This document shows, piece by piece, positions 1 through 8,308 of a stretch of 64,000 nucleotides of DNA. Origin of the DNA: Halobacillus ihumii (GTDB lineage: Bacteria > Bacillota > Bacilli > Bacillales > Halobacillaceae). How positions within the stretch are numbered: position 1 is the first letter of the stretch; each line of letters starts with the position of its first letter. The stretch covers positions 3,358,636 through 3,422,635 of the forward strand of contig NZ_CACVAO010000001.1 in NCBI RefSeq assembly GCF_902726645.1. Reading direction: 5' to 3'. A program made the position numbers and the translations under genes. The notes under the pieces are model-generated. The model did no database searches. It saw only the letters and a program-made list of their open reading frames with translations, and was not told the DNA's origin.

Positions 1-1190
1 TTGTCATTAATTCTAATCCGTGTTACGCCTTTTTATTAAATTCAAATAGTCTGATTCAAAATAAACTGATTGTAGCTCACGTGCTAGCTCACTGTGACTT
101 TTTCAAAAACAATGCGCGCTTTCAAAATACGAAGCGTGATATGGTGGAAAGCATGTCAGCTACAGCTGAGCGAATTACGGCGTATGAAAAATTATATGGA
201 AAGGAAGAGGTCGAAGAATTCCTTGATGCTGTACTCGCGATTCAAGAGCATATTGACCCCTCACTTGTAAGGCCGAAGCTGTCCTGGAGTGTGAAAGAGG
301 AGGCAGAAGAAGAGGAACTGAAGGGGCCAAAGAAACCGAGAACCCCCTACGATGATTTATGGAAAATCGGTGAATCGCCGGACCAACAGCCCGCTTTTAA
401 AAAACGTAAAAAATTCCCGCCACAGCCGGAGAAAGACTTGCTTTTATTTATCGAAGAATTTAGTCGGGAACTGGACGATTGGCAGCGTGATATCTTAACG
501 ATGATGAGGGAAGAAATGCTTTATTTCTGGCCGCAGATTGAAACGAAAATTATGAATGAAGGCTGGGCGTCGTATTGGCATGCGAGGATCCTAAGGGAGC
601 TGGATTTGACGAGTGATGAGGTTGTGGACTTTGCGAATTTAAACGCGAGTGTTGTCCAGCCGTCTAAAACTCAGTTGAACCCCTATTACTTGGGATTGAA
701 GATTTTTGAAGACATTGAAGAAAGGTATAATAATCCAACTGATGAGATGAAGAAGCATGGGATCGAGGAAGGAACAGGACGGGAGAAAATATTTGAGGTT
801 CGAGAAATAGAGTCTGACCAGAGCTTTATTCGAAATTATTTAACAAAAGACTTAGTCAGACAGGAAGATATGTATTTATTTCAAAAGCAAGGACAGAAAT
901 ATAAAATTACCGATAAAGATCATGAGTCCGTAAGAGATCAGTTAATTACGATGCGTGTCAATGGCGGCTTCCCTTATCTGACGGTCCAAAATGGCGACTA
1001 CATGAAAAATGGAGAGCTGTATTTGAAGCACCACTTTGAAGAGGTTGAGCTGGATATATCGTATTTAGAAAAAACGCTTCCTTATATTTATCAATTATGG
1101 GGGCGCCCTGTTCATATGGAAACCATCATCGAAGACCGCAACGTAGCCTTTAGTTACAGCGGCAAAAAGATCCAGAAGAAATATCTGTAA
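1..1190 (+). CDS. spoVR: Stage V sporulation protein R (SpoVR), 5' end outside window
   Basis: The reading frame is open from base 3 to the stop at 1188-1190 with no start codon of its own, so the N-terminus lies before the window. The GTG at 81 is internal: the residues before it (about 26 codons, including an [12 protein letters not shown] stretch) match SpoVR. The visible part has the family's charged central segment ([16 protein letters not shown]), the conserved core with [26 protein letters not shown] and [15 protein letters not shown], and a basic C-terminus. In Bacillus SpoVR is a mother-cell protein needed for normal spore cortex formation; its biochemical activity is not settled. 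It usually neighbours prkA/yhbH, which would lie to the left. It ends at a perfect 28-bp hairpin. Confidence 0.93.
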   Translation, partial: VINSNPCYAFLLNSNSLIQNKLIVAHVLAHCDFFKNNARFQNTKRDMVESMSATAERITAYEKLYGKEEVEEFLDAVLAIQEHIDPSLVRPKLSWSVKEEAEEEELKGPKKPRTPYDDLWKIGESPDQQPAFKKRKKFPPQPEKDLLLFIEEFSRELDDWQRDILTMMREEMLYFWPQIETKIMNEGWASYWHARILRELDLTSDEVVDFANLNASVVQPSKTQLNPYYLGLKIFEDIEERYNNPTDEMKKHGIEEGTGREKIFEVREIESDQSFIRNYLTKDLVRQEDMYLFQKQGQKYKITDKDHESVRDQLITMRVNGGFPYLTVQNGDYMKNGELYLKHHFEEVELDISYLEKTLPYIYQLWGRPVHMETIIEDRNVAFSYSGKKIQKKYL

Positions 1191-1210
1191 ATGATAAATT
1201 CCCAATAAAT

Positions 1211-1269
1211 CCAATAAAACCCACCTCAGGTCATCCAGAAACTGGATGACCTGAGGTGGGTTTTATTGG
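1211..1269. terminator. Terminator hairpin with perfect 28-bp stem
   Basis: Left arm 1211-1238, loop AAA 1239-1241, right arm 1242-1269, every base paired. The outer part of the stem is CCAATAAAAC/GTTTTATTGG, which supplies a T-rich stretch in both directions. It closes the spoVR transcript and insulates the next gene. Confidence 0.85.
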
Positions 1270-1387
1270 GATATTGCCTGGGTATATTGTAGGGTATTGG
1301 TGAGATTTTTGATTTTGTTCCTATACGTTATAATTTTTTGGTAAACTAGTCGTTAAACAAGAAGTGAAACTTTAGGAGGTTAAAGTG

Positions 1388-2278
1388 ATGAGTGTATACG
1401 ATTATGTGCTGACCGAGTCCGATTTTGTTCATAAAGATGATTTGCAATACCCTTTTGAAGAAAGAGGTCTTCAATTTGGGGATGGAATATATGAAGTTAT
1501 TCGTGTTTATAATGGCAAGTATTATTTAATTGATGAACATGTGGACCGGCTGTACCGTTCAGCTGAAGCCGTCAAATTAAAGATGCCATTTGCAAAAGAG
1601 GAGATGTATCAACAGCTGGATGCACTGCTGCAGAAAAATCAAATTCAAAATGACGCTAAAGTGTATATGCAGATCACTCGTGGCTCAGCGCCGAGAGACC
1701 ATGTTTTCCCTCTTAACGTCAAGTCTAATTTGTATGCTTACGTTCAGGATCTGTCCAGAAAAATGGATTTTATGGCAGAAGGGGTATCCGCTATTACGAG
1801 ACCTGATATCCGCTGGGATTGGTGTTACATCAAAAGCCTGAATTTGCTGCCAAACGTAATAGCGAAGCAGGAAGCGAGTGAACAAGGCTGCTTTGAAGCG
1901 ATTCTTCATAAAGATGGGGAAGTGACAGAATGCAGTTCCTCGAATGTGTATCTAGTTCGTGATGGCAAAGTTTTCACATACCCTGCTAAAGAAAATATTC
2001 TCCACGGCTGTGTCCGCACACGCATCAAACAGTTTTGTGAAGATGAAAGCATTCCATTTGTGGAAGAATCGTTCCGTGTGGAAGATGTTCAATCCGCTGA
2101 TGAGTTGTTTTTAACAAGCAGTACGGCAGAAGTGATGCCAATTGTGCAAGTGGATGGAAAAGCTGTAAAGGATAAGCAGGTAGGGTCCATCACAAGAAAG
2201 CTGCAGCAGAAGTATGAGCAGGATGCAGGCATTAAAGAATCTCAATCCATGTTTACGCATGTGAAAGCCAGTAAATAA
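1388..2278 (+). CDS. dat: D-amino-acid (D-alanine) aminotransferase
   Basis: PLP-dependent class IV aminotransferase that moves the amino group between D-alanine and 2-oxo acids, giving D-glutamate and other D-amino acids for cell-wall synthesis in the cytoplasm. Family signatures are FEERGLQFGDGIYEVIRVY at the N-terminus, the lysine of WCYIKSLNLL (about residue 149) that binds PLP, and EVTECSSSNVYLV. Its 296 residues are close to the Bacillus enzyme. The frame opens at GTG 1385, but ATG 1388 sits 7 bases after the AGGAGGT site at 1374-1380 and is preferred. It is first in a short unit with the following small gene. Confidence 0.93.
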   Translation: MSVYDYVLTESDFVHKDDLQYPFEERGLQFGDGIYEVIRVYNGKYYLIDEHVDRLYRSAEAVKLKMPFAKEEMYQQLDALLQKNQIQNDAKVYMQITRGSAPRDHVFPLNVKSNLYAYVQDLSRKMDFMAEGVSAITRPDIRWDWCYIKSLNLLPNVIAKQEASEQGCFEAILHKDGEVTECSSSNVYLVRDGKVFTYPAKENILHGCVRTRIKQFCEDESIPFVEESFRVEDVQSADELFLTSSTAEVMPIVQVDGKAVKDKQVGSITRKLQQKYEQDAGIKESQSMFTHVKASK

Positions 2279-2310
2279 GCAAGCATTCCTGTAGTAATGG
2301 AGGTCATTTT

Positions 2311-2748
2311 TTGAAAAAAATTAACTTGGAAATGAGTCAAGATCAATACGAAAAGCTGGTAGAGACGGTATTTCTAGGAACGTGGGTCGTCAATTCAACA
2401 CAACTAGAATTGGATGAATCATTTGAAGACGTCCGCAACCTGGTTCTTTCAAAATACAAAGAGGCGGGACTTGAGAATAAGATAACGTATCAGGAACCGT
2501 TCGACGTCCATGATCTGGCAGTGGAATATGAGAACGAGCTGCTTGATAACTACGTGGAGGAATACGACGAATTCAGCTTTTGGGATAAACTGGTCGAAAA
2601 ATTAGCGGAGAAAGAATTAATCAAAGAATTTGGTCCGCTTCCTGAATCGTTAACGGAAGAAATGATGGCCAAACGCGTCCAATACGAAGAAAAAATAGGA
2701 AAAGAGCTGGAGGAGCGAGGTCTTACAAACCTTAATCTGAACGCATAA
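2311..2748 (+). CDS. Conserved-looking acidic hypothetical protein, 145 aa
   Basis: TTG start preceded by GGAGGT at spacing of about 7. The product is soluble, acidic and probably mostly helical (SQDQYEKLVETVFLGTWVVN at the N-terminus, LTEEMMAKRVQYEEKIGKEL near the C-terminus). There is no signal peptide or membrane segment. I do not recognise the family. It lies 32 bases after dat and ends at its own terminator, so the two are probably cotranscribed. Its function is unknown. Confidence 0.75.
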   Translation: MKKINLEMSQDQYEKLVETVFLGTWVVNSTQLELDESFEDVRNLVLSKYKEAGLENKITYQEPFDVHDLAVEYENELLDNYVEEYDEFSFWDKLVEKLAEKELIKEFGPLPESLTEEMMAKRVQYEEKIGKELEERGLTNLNLNA

Positions 2749-2789
2749 AAAAAAGCGTGAACCCATCGCACAGGTTCACGCCTTTTTTT
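2747..2789 (+). terminator. Rho-independent terminator
   Basis: GCGTGAACC (2755-2763) pairs with GGTTCACGC (2773-2781) and is followed by seven T. An A-run precedes the stem, so it can work on both strands. It overlaps the stop codon of the preceding gene. Confidence 0.85.
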
Positions 2790-2935
2790 GCCCCACACGA
2801 CGTGGGGTAGTTCGGCGTTGAAACATGCCCCACAGGATGTGGGGTAGTTCAGTGTTGGCACAGGACGTGCCGGTTTTAACCGAACTTCCTTGAATGCCGA
2901 ACTTAGTCGAACTTCCTCTGTTCCCGGTCTTAATT
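2790..2935. repeat. Intergenic repeat family 1, copy 1
   Basis: Two tandem units each carry a small hairpin of the form CCCCACA-n-TGTGGGG (or near it) followed by TAGTTCGGCGTTG or TAGTTCAGTGTTG. These are followed by three occurrences of a GAACTTCC-type word (CCGAACTTCCTTG, TCGAACTTCCTC). The arrangement recurs at 5716-5850, with a degenerate relative at 43680-43870. No coding sense was found in any frame. I do not know a named element with this structure. Confidence 0.6.
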
Positions 2936-2944
2936 CATAACTTT

Positions 2945-3583
2945 CTATCGAGGCGATTGCGCTTTTGCACGCCTAGGTTGACTCCAGAGGTTAGCAATCG
3001 GCCGGGCTCCTTGATAAGCCGTCTGGATAAAGGGACCTAACAATAAGGCGACGATTAATGTACCGATGCCTACGGGAGCACCCAGCAAAAACCCAATCAA
3101 AGCCATTCCAGACTCCGTGAAAATACGGACAGAGCTTTTGGATTGCTTCGTTTTTTCATTCATAATCATCATAAAATGGTCAAGCGGAATACGTGGGAAG
3201 GGAGTTCGTAAATAGATCGCAATTCCAACGGCTGTTGCGATCAATCCCAGGGTAAATACGCCCCACTGTGTCCACCATACTTCAAAGGAAGCGTGATCAA
3301 GTGTTCCATAAAGAAAAATATCAAGTGTTCGTCCACGTAATATAATGGGGAGTAATGACTCAAATTGAGGCCGCTTCCGTTCAATCCAGGCATTCACGAG
3401 AAGCAGAATAACAAATGCAATGATCATTACGCTGCCCACAGTAATCGGTGCGTGTCTCGATATTCCAACGGCCACACTGTCTCCAGGACCTACGCCTAAA
3501 CCTGATTTAATAATCAGTGCGAGCCCTAGACTTGAAATGACCAGCCCCGCAACGTATATAATAAATAAATAAAAGTATTTCAT
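2945..3583 (-). CDS. YczE/YyaS-like integral membrane protein
   Basis: A 212-residue membrane protein with about five hydrophobic segments. It starts MKYFYLFIIYVAGLVISSLG and contains the family's GLALIIKSGLGVGPGDSV loop and a C-terminal GAPVGIGTLIVALLLGP loop. The frame extends upstream to 3838, but ATG 3583 follows AAGGTGG and begins where the family does. It runs divergently from the next oxidoreductase. YczE-type proteins are poorly characterised membrane proteins; the B. subtilis one affects surfactin production. The transport substrate, if any, is unknown. Confidence 0.82.
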   Translation of the reverse strand: MKYFYLFIIYVAGLVISSLGLALIIKSGLGVGPGDSVAVGISRHAPITVGSVMIIAFVILLLVNAWIERKRPQFESLLPIILRGRTLDIFLYGTLDHASFEVWWTQWGVFTLGLIATAVGIAIYLRTPFPRIPLDHFMMIMNEKTKQSKSSVRIFTESGMALIGFLLGAPVGIGTLIVALLLGPFIQTAYQGARPIANLWSQPRRAKAQSPR

Positions 3584-3715
3584 CGTTGCCACCTTCAGTC
3601 TACACTGTACTTTTTTAATCATATACGTTGATTTCCCCAATGTAAACCGTTCATGTTTTTGAACTGAGATAGAAGGGAAATTTAAGAGCAGATAAATGTT
3701 AAGGAGGACGACTAC

Positions 3716-4483
3716 ATGCAATATGCAATTGTTACAGGAGATTCGAGAGGACTTGGCGAGGCGATTGCCCAACAGTTTTTGGAAAAATCGATTCGCGTTA
3801 TTGGGGTGTCCAGACATGCTAATAAGAGGCTTCGCCAATTAGCTGAACGGTTGGAGGTGGACTATACACATGTGCCTTGTGATTTTAGTGACCAGGATGA
3901 ACTCGGGAGAGGGATCAAAGAAGTGATGAGGCATGCTGCAAAAGGGGATGCCCACTTCATTTATCTTGTTAATAATGCTGGAGTCATTGAGCCGATTGAA
4001 ACGGTGGGAAATTTTCATGTGAAAGATGTGAACCGGCACTTGATGGTTAACGTCACAGCACCTATTATGTTCACCAATTCCTTATTGAAAGAAGCCAATG
4101 AGCACGAAATAAATACGTCGATTATAAATATCACTTCAGGAGCAGCGGAAAGATCGGTCCACGGTTGGAGTGTCTACAGCAGTTCCAAGGCTGCCATCAA
4201 CCGCTTTACCGAAACCACGGCCTTAGAGCAGGAAATGGCCGGACATTCACACAAAGTGTTTGCCTATAGCCCTGGTGTGATTGATACAGATATGCAGAAG
4301 GAAATCCGCTCTTCGAAGGAATCGGCATTTGCGGATCTTGATAAGTTTAAGTCCTTGAAAGAGGAGGACAAACTGAATTCTCCTAAAACAGTGGCAGCGG
4401 TTTTAATGGATTTGCTAAACGATTATGCTTCCATTGAAAGTGGAAAAGTGTACAAGCTATATGACTTGATTAATAAATCTTAA
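3716..4483 (+). CDS. Short-chain dehydrogenase, benzil reductase (YueD) type
   Basis: NAD(P)-binding Rossmann protein of 255 residues with TGDSRGLG (residues 7-14), NNAG (about 86-89), the catalytic Ser before YSSSK (Tyr/Lys near 156-160) and PGVIDTDM after the active site. It closely resembles the Bacillus (S)-benzoin-forming benzil reductase YueD; the natural substrate is unknown. The start follows AAGGAGG. It is followed by an aldo/keto reductase 58 bases on, so the two may form a small reductase unit. Confidence 0.88.
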   Translation: MQYAIVTGDSRGLGEAIAQQFLEKSIRVIGVSRHANKRLRQLAERLEVDYTHVPCDFSDQDELGRGIKEVMRHAAKGDAHFIYLVNNAGVIEPIETVGNFHVKDVNRHLMVNVTAPIMFTNSLLKEANEHEINTSIINITSGAAERSVHGWSVYSSSKAAINRFTETTALEQEMAGHSHKVFAYSPGVIDTDMQKEIRSSKESAFADLDKFKSLKEEDKLNSPKTVAAVLMDLLNDYASIESGKVYKLYDLINKS

Positions 4484-4541
4484 CGTGAGCTGTGTAAACA
4501 CCGAGTAGATGGACAATTATTTTGAGGAGGGGACGATCGCT

Positions 4542-5534
4542 ATGAATAATTTGCACAAAGCATTAAAAGAAAAAATCGGCTTCGGAACAGCACCTCTAGG
4601 AAATATGTATCGCGAGGTTTCAGAGGAAGAAGCTCAAGAAACGATCAAAACTGCTTGGGATCAAGGTATTCGTTATTTTGATACAGCACCTTTATATGGC
4701 GCTGGCTTATCGGAAATGCGATTAGGCAGAGCTTTATCCAACTATAATCGAGATGATTATATGATAGGCACAAAAGTGGGCCGTGTCATTTCAAATGAAG
4801 TGGAAGAAAAAGAAGGGCTGTTTGAAGACGCACGTAAAAACAAAGTGATTACTGACTACACTGAAGATGCAACGCTCCGCTCGATTGAGCAAAGTCTAGA
4901 GCGTCTAAAAACGGATTACCTGGATGTGGTATATGTACATGATATATCGCCCGATTTTCACGGAGATGAATGGATTTCGAAGTTTGATGAGGCAAGAAAA
5001 GGAGCATTTCGCGTGCTAACGCGGCTTCGTGAGGAAGGGGTCATTAAATCCTGGGGCATCGGAGTGAATACGACAGAACCGATAGAACTTGCGTTGGAGT
5101 TAGATGATGCAAATCCTGACCTATGCTTGCAGGCCACTCACTACACACTTCTTAACCATGATCGCGCCTTACAGCGATTAATGCCTACTGCACAAGAAAA
5201 AGATGTAGGCATTGTAGTCGGCAGCCCGTACAATTCAGGCGTCTTACTCGGAGGTTCTCATTACAACTATGAAAAAGCACCTTCCGAAATTATAACGCAA
5301 GTAGAGCAATTAAATGAGATCGCCAAGGACCACAAGGTTAGTTTAAAGGCTGCTGCTCTTCAATTTTCAACAGCCCATCCAGCGGTCACAGCCGTTATCC
5401 CTGGTTCCTCTCGTCCAGATCGAATCAAGGAAGACCTGACATCTATGAAAACAGAGATCCCGGCTTCCTTTTGGCAGGAATTAGTAGAGAAAGGTTATAT
5501 CTCTCCGAAGGCTCCGCTGCCAAATAAAAAGTGA
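4542..5534 (+). CDS. Aldo/keto reductase, D-threo-aldose dehydrogenase-like
   Basis: 330-residue TIM-barrel oxidoreductase. FDTAPLYGAGLSE carries the catalytic Asp and Tyr, GTKVGR the Lys, and DVVYVHDI the active-site His. The C-terminal IPGSSRPDRI binds NAD(P). The layout matches aldo/keto reductases annotated as D-threo-aldose 1-dehydrogenase or pyridoxal 4-dehydrogenase; the true substrate cannot be read from sequence. The frame begins at ATG 4509, but ATG 4542 follows GAGGAGGGG at correct spacing and starts at the family N-terminus. Confidence 0.88.
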   Translation: MNNLHKALKEKIGFGTAPLGNMYREVSEEEAQETIKTAWDQGIRYFDTAPLYGAGLSEMRLGRALSNYNRDDYMIGTKVGRVISNEVEEKEGLFEDARKNKVITDYTEDATLRSIEQSLERLKTDYLDVVYVHDISPDFHGDEWISKFDEARKGAFRVLTRLREEGVIKSWGIGVNTTEPIELALELDDANPDLCLQATHYTLLNHDRALQRLMPTAQEKDVGIVVGSPYNSGVLLGGSHYNYEKAPSEIITQVEQLNEIAKDHKVSLKAAALQFSTAHPAVTAVIPGSSRPDRIKEDLTSMKTEIPASFWQELVEKGYISPKAPLPNKK

Positions 5535-5614
5535 GTGATGGAGGTAATTGTTTAATAGCTGAACGACGATAACTCGATTAAGAGGCTGGAACAAATTTGA
5601 ATAAAGCATATAGT

Positions 5615-5660
5615 AATCCGAACTATTTTATCAAAATCAGTTCGGATTATTTGTGTGCCA
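5615..5660 (+). terminator. Probable terminator
   Basis: AATCCGAACT (5615-5624) pairs with AGTTCGGATT (5639-5648) around a 14-base loop, followed by a T-rich but broken tail. It probably ends the reductase unit; the T-tract is weak. Confidence 0.5.
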
Positions 5661-5715
5661 AAAGGATTTACTTCCATCGCTACGTCAAAACACTTCGATT
5701 TCTGCGGCCCTCGCG

Positions 5716-5850
5716 CGTAGTGGGGTCGTTCGGTGTTGGCATATGCCCCACACGATGTGGGGTAGTTCGGCGTTGAAACAGGACGTTTCGATTTTAGCCG
5801 AACTTCCTCTTTCCCCGTTTTTAACCGAACATCCTCTAAAAGACGATCTT
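5716..5850. repeat. Intergenic repeat family 1, copy 2
   Basis: Contains GCCCCACACGATGTGGGG, TAGTTCGGCGTTGAAACA and AGGACGT, then GCCGAACTTCCTC and ACCGAACATCCTC, matching the copy at 2790-2935 nearly word for word. It occupies much of the 515-base gap between 5535 and 6049. The rest of that gap holds the hairpin at 5615 and an AT-rich stretch with no gene that I can support. Confidence 0.6.
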
Positions 5851-6049
5851 CCTCAGGCTGTTGCCTTGCGGGATCTCCCCCTGTACTTTAGTCCCGCAGG
5901 AGTCTACATATTTTGACTACGCTATTTATCTGGCGTTTATACTATTCAATTTTATTGTTCGATTTTTAACATCATTGCTTTATATATGTCCTGGACTCTG
6001 TTCGGGTTTCTTGTGTTTAAAGCGTTTCTGATAGGAGAAACTTCCACAG

Positions 6050-7015
6050 CTAGTGATGAGTGATAGTAACCGTTACTTTCTCAGCTTTTGCTTCGAGCGA
6101 AACTTCGCCACCGATTGGAAAAGTGAATTGCGGTGTCGTATGCCCGAAGCTGGCTTCGGCTACAACAGGAATTCGTGAAAGTTCAGGCTTGGAATGGATG
6201 ATTTGTGTAAGATCGTGCAGACTGATGTTTGAAGCTTTTTGAAAACGACCAATCACGAGTCCGCGAACTTGATCGAAATGGGGCTGATGGATCAATGATT
6301 GTAGATCACGATCGAAAGTAGGAACATTCGTCAGAAAATCATCTTCCAGGAATAATACTTTTCCTTCCAGGGGAGGCATGTATTCCGTACCCTGCAACAG
6401 ATTTAGTGTACATAAATTTCCACCCATGCTGATCCCCTCAGCTCGTCCTTCATGAATGACAGCATATCCCTCATGGAGATGAAAGCAGCGATTCTCCTGA
6501 TCCATGAACCATTTATCATCACTCCAGTGATTTGCAGGATTAATATCTACAGGGTTCGAGTTTAAGAACATTTTCTTGAAATATTCTTCGGTGTACTCTA
6601 TCCCTTTTTCCATTCCAAACGTTGAAAAATGAGGGCCGGAGTAGGTAACTAAGCCCGTTTTTTTGTAAATGGCGTTGGCAAGCGCTGTGATGTCCGAAAA
6701 TCCACATAATATCTTAGGATTTTCAGCAATGAGCTCATAATCTAAGTATTGTAGCAGCTGATTGCTGTTATAGCCCCCGATCGTTGTCAGGATAGCTTTT
6801 ACTTCTGGATCTCTAAAGGCATCGTGAATGTCAGATACGCGTTGTTCAATAGCGGCATTTTCATTATAGGCATGCTGGCTGAAGGAAATGGTAAGCCCCA
6901 TTTGCTTAAAGCGCTGAATGGCAAGATCGCGCTGGTCGTCCGCAATCATAGCCATACTTTCAGCCGGGGAAATAATACGGATCTCGTCACCTTCTTTAAG
7001 TTTTGGCGGGATCAT
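6050..7015 (-). CDS. S66 family LD-carboxypeptidase / MccF-like serine peptidase
   Basis: 321-residue cytoplasmic serine peptidase of the S66 family, whose members cleave LD-linked murein peptides or inactivate microcin C-type peptidyl-nucleotides. The nucleophile Ser lies in CGFSDITALANA, after a TTIGGYNSNQLL segment. The later Glu (LFLEDDF) and His (GHTTPQFTFPIG) complete the triad. Length and motif order fit the MccF branch better than muropeptide LdcA, but the two cannot be told apart here. It stands alone, divergent from the following GNAT gene. Confidence 0.88.
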   Translation of the reverse strand: MIPPKLKEGDEIRIISPAESMAMIADDQRDLAIQRFKQMGLTISFSQHAYNENAAIEQRVSDIHDAFRDPEVKAILTTIGGYNSNQLLQYLDYELIAENPKILCGFSDITALANAIYKKTGLVTYSGPHFSTFGMEKGIEYTEEYFKKMFLNSNPVDINPANHWSDDKWFMDQENRCFHLHEGYAVIHEGRAEGISMGGNLCTLNLLQGTEYMPPLEGKVLFLEDDFLTNVPTFDRDLQSLIHQPHFDQVRGLVIGRFQKASNISLHDLTQIIHSKPELSRIPVVAEASFGHTTPQFTFPIGGEVSLEAKAEKVTVTITHH

Positions 7016-7173
7016 CTCTCATCACTCGCTTTCAGTTTTTTTGGAAAATTAATACTATACGTTTAACTATTAACATCATATAATAAGTCTAACTTGTTTA
7101 GAAGGACTATTTATTTTTATAGCAATGAGGTACAGACGGTGTTGATTGCCGGAGTAGAAGGGAGAGGATTTTT

Positions 7174-7734
7174 ATGTTTACGATGCAAATAAAGGAAGAG
7201 CTATCACTTAAATTACTTGAAAAAAGAGATACAAAAGAATTATTTTCTCTGGTGGAAGAATCAAGAGATTACTTGAGAGAGTGGCTGCCGTGGGTAGATG
7301 ACATGCAACGTGAAAAGGAATATGAGCCCGTTATTGAACTGTGGTTGAAACAATTTGCCTCTCAGGAGGGACTTCAGGCAGGAATAATTTATAAAGGCAA
7401 ATTAGCAGGAGTTGCTGGCTTTAACAGCATTGATTGGGCAAACAGAAAAGCGAGTATTGGGTACTGGTTATCAGAAAAATATCAGGGGCTCGGAATCGTT
7501 ACAAACGTTGTGAAGGCACTAATAACCTGTGCTTTTGCAGAGTATAATCTCAATCGTGTGGAAATAGAATGTGGGGTTGAAAATATGAAAAGTCGCGCTA
7601 TTCCCGAAAGAATTGGTTTAAGGCAAGAAGCAGTTATAAGGGAAGGGGAATATTTGTATGATCATTTTCATGATTTAGCTTTGTACAGTATTCTTGCAAA
7701 GGAATGGAGAAAAGGAGACAGAAATGATACATAG
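7174..7734 (+). CDS. GNAT acetyltransferase, RimJ/RimL type
   Basis: 186-residue acetyl-CoA-dependent N-acetyltransferase. It has a WLPWVDDM motif near the N-terminus, IGYWLSEKYQGLGIVT at the acetyl-CoA loop and AIPERIGLRQEA in the last third. This pattern is typical of RimL-like enzymes that modify ribosomal proteins or small amines. The usual N-S-R-A-I-x-E-K/R-x-G motif is complete. RBS GGGAGAGGA precedes ATG 7174. It overlaps the next gene by 11 bases, so they are translationally coupled. Confidence 0.85.
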   Translation: MFTMQIKEELSLKLLEKRDTKELFSLVEESRDYLREWLPWVDDMQREKEYEPVIELWLKQFASQEGLQAGIIYKGKLAGVAGFNSIDWANRKASIGYWLSEKYQGLGIVTNVVKALITCAFAEYNLNRVEIECGVENMKSRAIPERIGLRQEAVIREGEYLYDHFHDLALYSILAKEWRKGDRNDT

Positions 7735-8062
7735 AATGGGGTTATATAGCGAATATTTTAAACTGATAAGAGAAGGAACAAAAACTGTTGAGGTAAGGTT
7801 ATTTGATGAGAAGAGAAGAAAAGTCAATATGGGGGATGTTATTGAGTTCATGAAGATACCTGAGAAAAATGAAACGATTAGAGTCAACGTTGTAGGGTTA
7901 AACAAGTATGAAACATTTAAACAGTTGTATGAAGACATCCCCTTTGAAGACTTTGGAAATAAAGGATCGACTTTGGAGAGCATGGTAAATGGTACATATG
8001 AAATTTACACACGGGCACAGGAAAAGCAATGGGGAGCACTAGCCATAAGAATTGAACAGTAA
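7724..8062 (+). CDS. ASCH-domain protein
   Basis: 112-residue protein with the ASCH fold, related to PUA and thought to bind RNA or nucleotides. Features are YFKLIREGTKTVEVRLFDEKRR, a GDVIEF strand and a C-terminal GALAIRIE strand. The frame opens at TTG 7694, but ATG 7724 follows AAAGGAGA at good spacing. It overlaps the GNAT gene. ASCH proteins may coordinate transcription or translation; no specific substrate can be assigned. Confidence 0.82.
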   Translation: MIHRMGLYSEYFKLIREGTKTVEVRLFDEKRRKVNMGDVIEFMKIPEKNETIRVNVVGLNKYETFKQLYEDIPFEDFGNKGSTLESMVNGTYEIYTRAQEKQWGALAIRIEQ

Positions 8063-8113
8063 GAAATTCGCGGAAACCCGAAATCAAAACATCCATCCGG
8101 GCTTCCACACACG

Positions 8114-8145
8114 AACCAATCAACTTAACTCGTTGATTGGTTTTT
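8114..8145 (+). terminator. Terminator shared with the end of a minus-strand gene
   Basis: AACCAATCAAC (8114-8124) pairs with GTTGATTGGTT (8132-8142) and is followed by T, so it ends the GNAT/ASCH unit. The last codons of the opposite-strand SinI-like gene lie inside the stem. Confidence 0.75.
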
Positions 8146-8284
8146 CAGCCTTCTTATCCTTTTTATGAGAAGTGATAAAATGCTCAATTTCTTTCTTCGA
8201 AAAACCAAGTGCTTTGGCTATCGTCAACAACTGTACCCACTCGTGATCGAGCTGCCCCGATCGTTCTTTTTTCAAAGATTCCAT
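8120..8284 (-). CDS. Small SinI-domain (anti-repressor-like) protein, 54 aa
   Basis: A 54-codon gene, from ATG 8282-8284 to TGA 8120-8122. The central segment LDHEWVQLL followed by AKALGFSKKEIEHFI matches the SinI signature: in B. subtilis SinI, LDQEWVELM is followed by AKEANISPEEIRKYL. SinI binds the repressor SinR and frees biofilm matrix genes. The C-terminus here is lysine-rich (HKKDKKAEK). A GGGG stretch lies about 14 bases upstream, a weak ribosome site. It begins 24 bases after the TetR gene and probably shares its transcript. No SinR or SlrR gene is in the window, so its partner is unknown. Single-domain SinI proteins also occur alone in several Bacillales. Confidence 0.72.
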   Translation of the reverse strand: MESLKKERSGQLDHEWVQLLTIAKALGFSKKEIEHFITSHKKDKKAEKPINELS

Positions 8285-8308
8285 TTGTTCACATATCCCC
8301 TAGATTCC

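Noticed and set aside
81..83. GTG as start of the SpoVR gene
   Set aside because: The frame is open to the window edge and the upstream residues belong to SpoVR; the true start lies outside.
3584..3838. N-terminal extension of the YczE-like protein
   Set aside because: No ribosome site, non-family sequence, and it overlaps the divergent SDR gene; the start at 3583 fits better.
2790..5850. CRISPR array at the repeated hairpins
   Set aside because: Units are not evenly spaced, spacers are not unique, and no cas genes are near.
5653..5916. 87-codon plus-strand frame
   Set aside because: It reads through repeat family 1 copy 2; no start signal or family.
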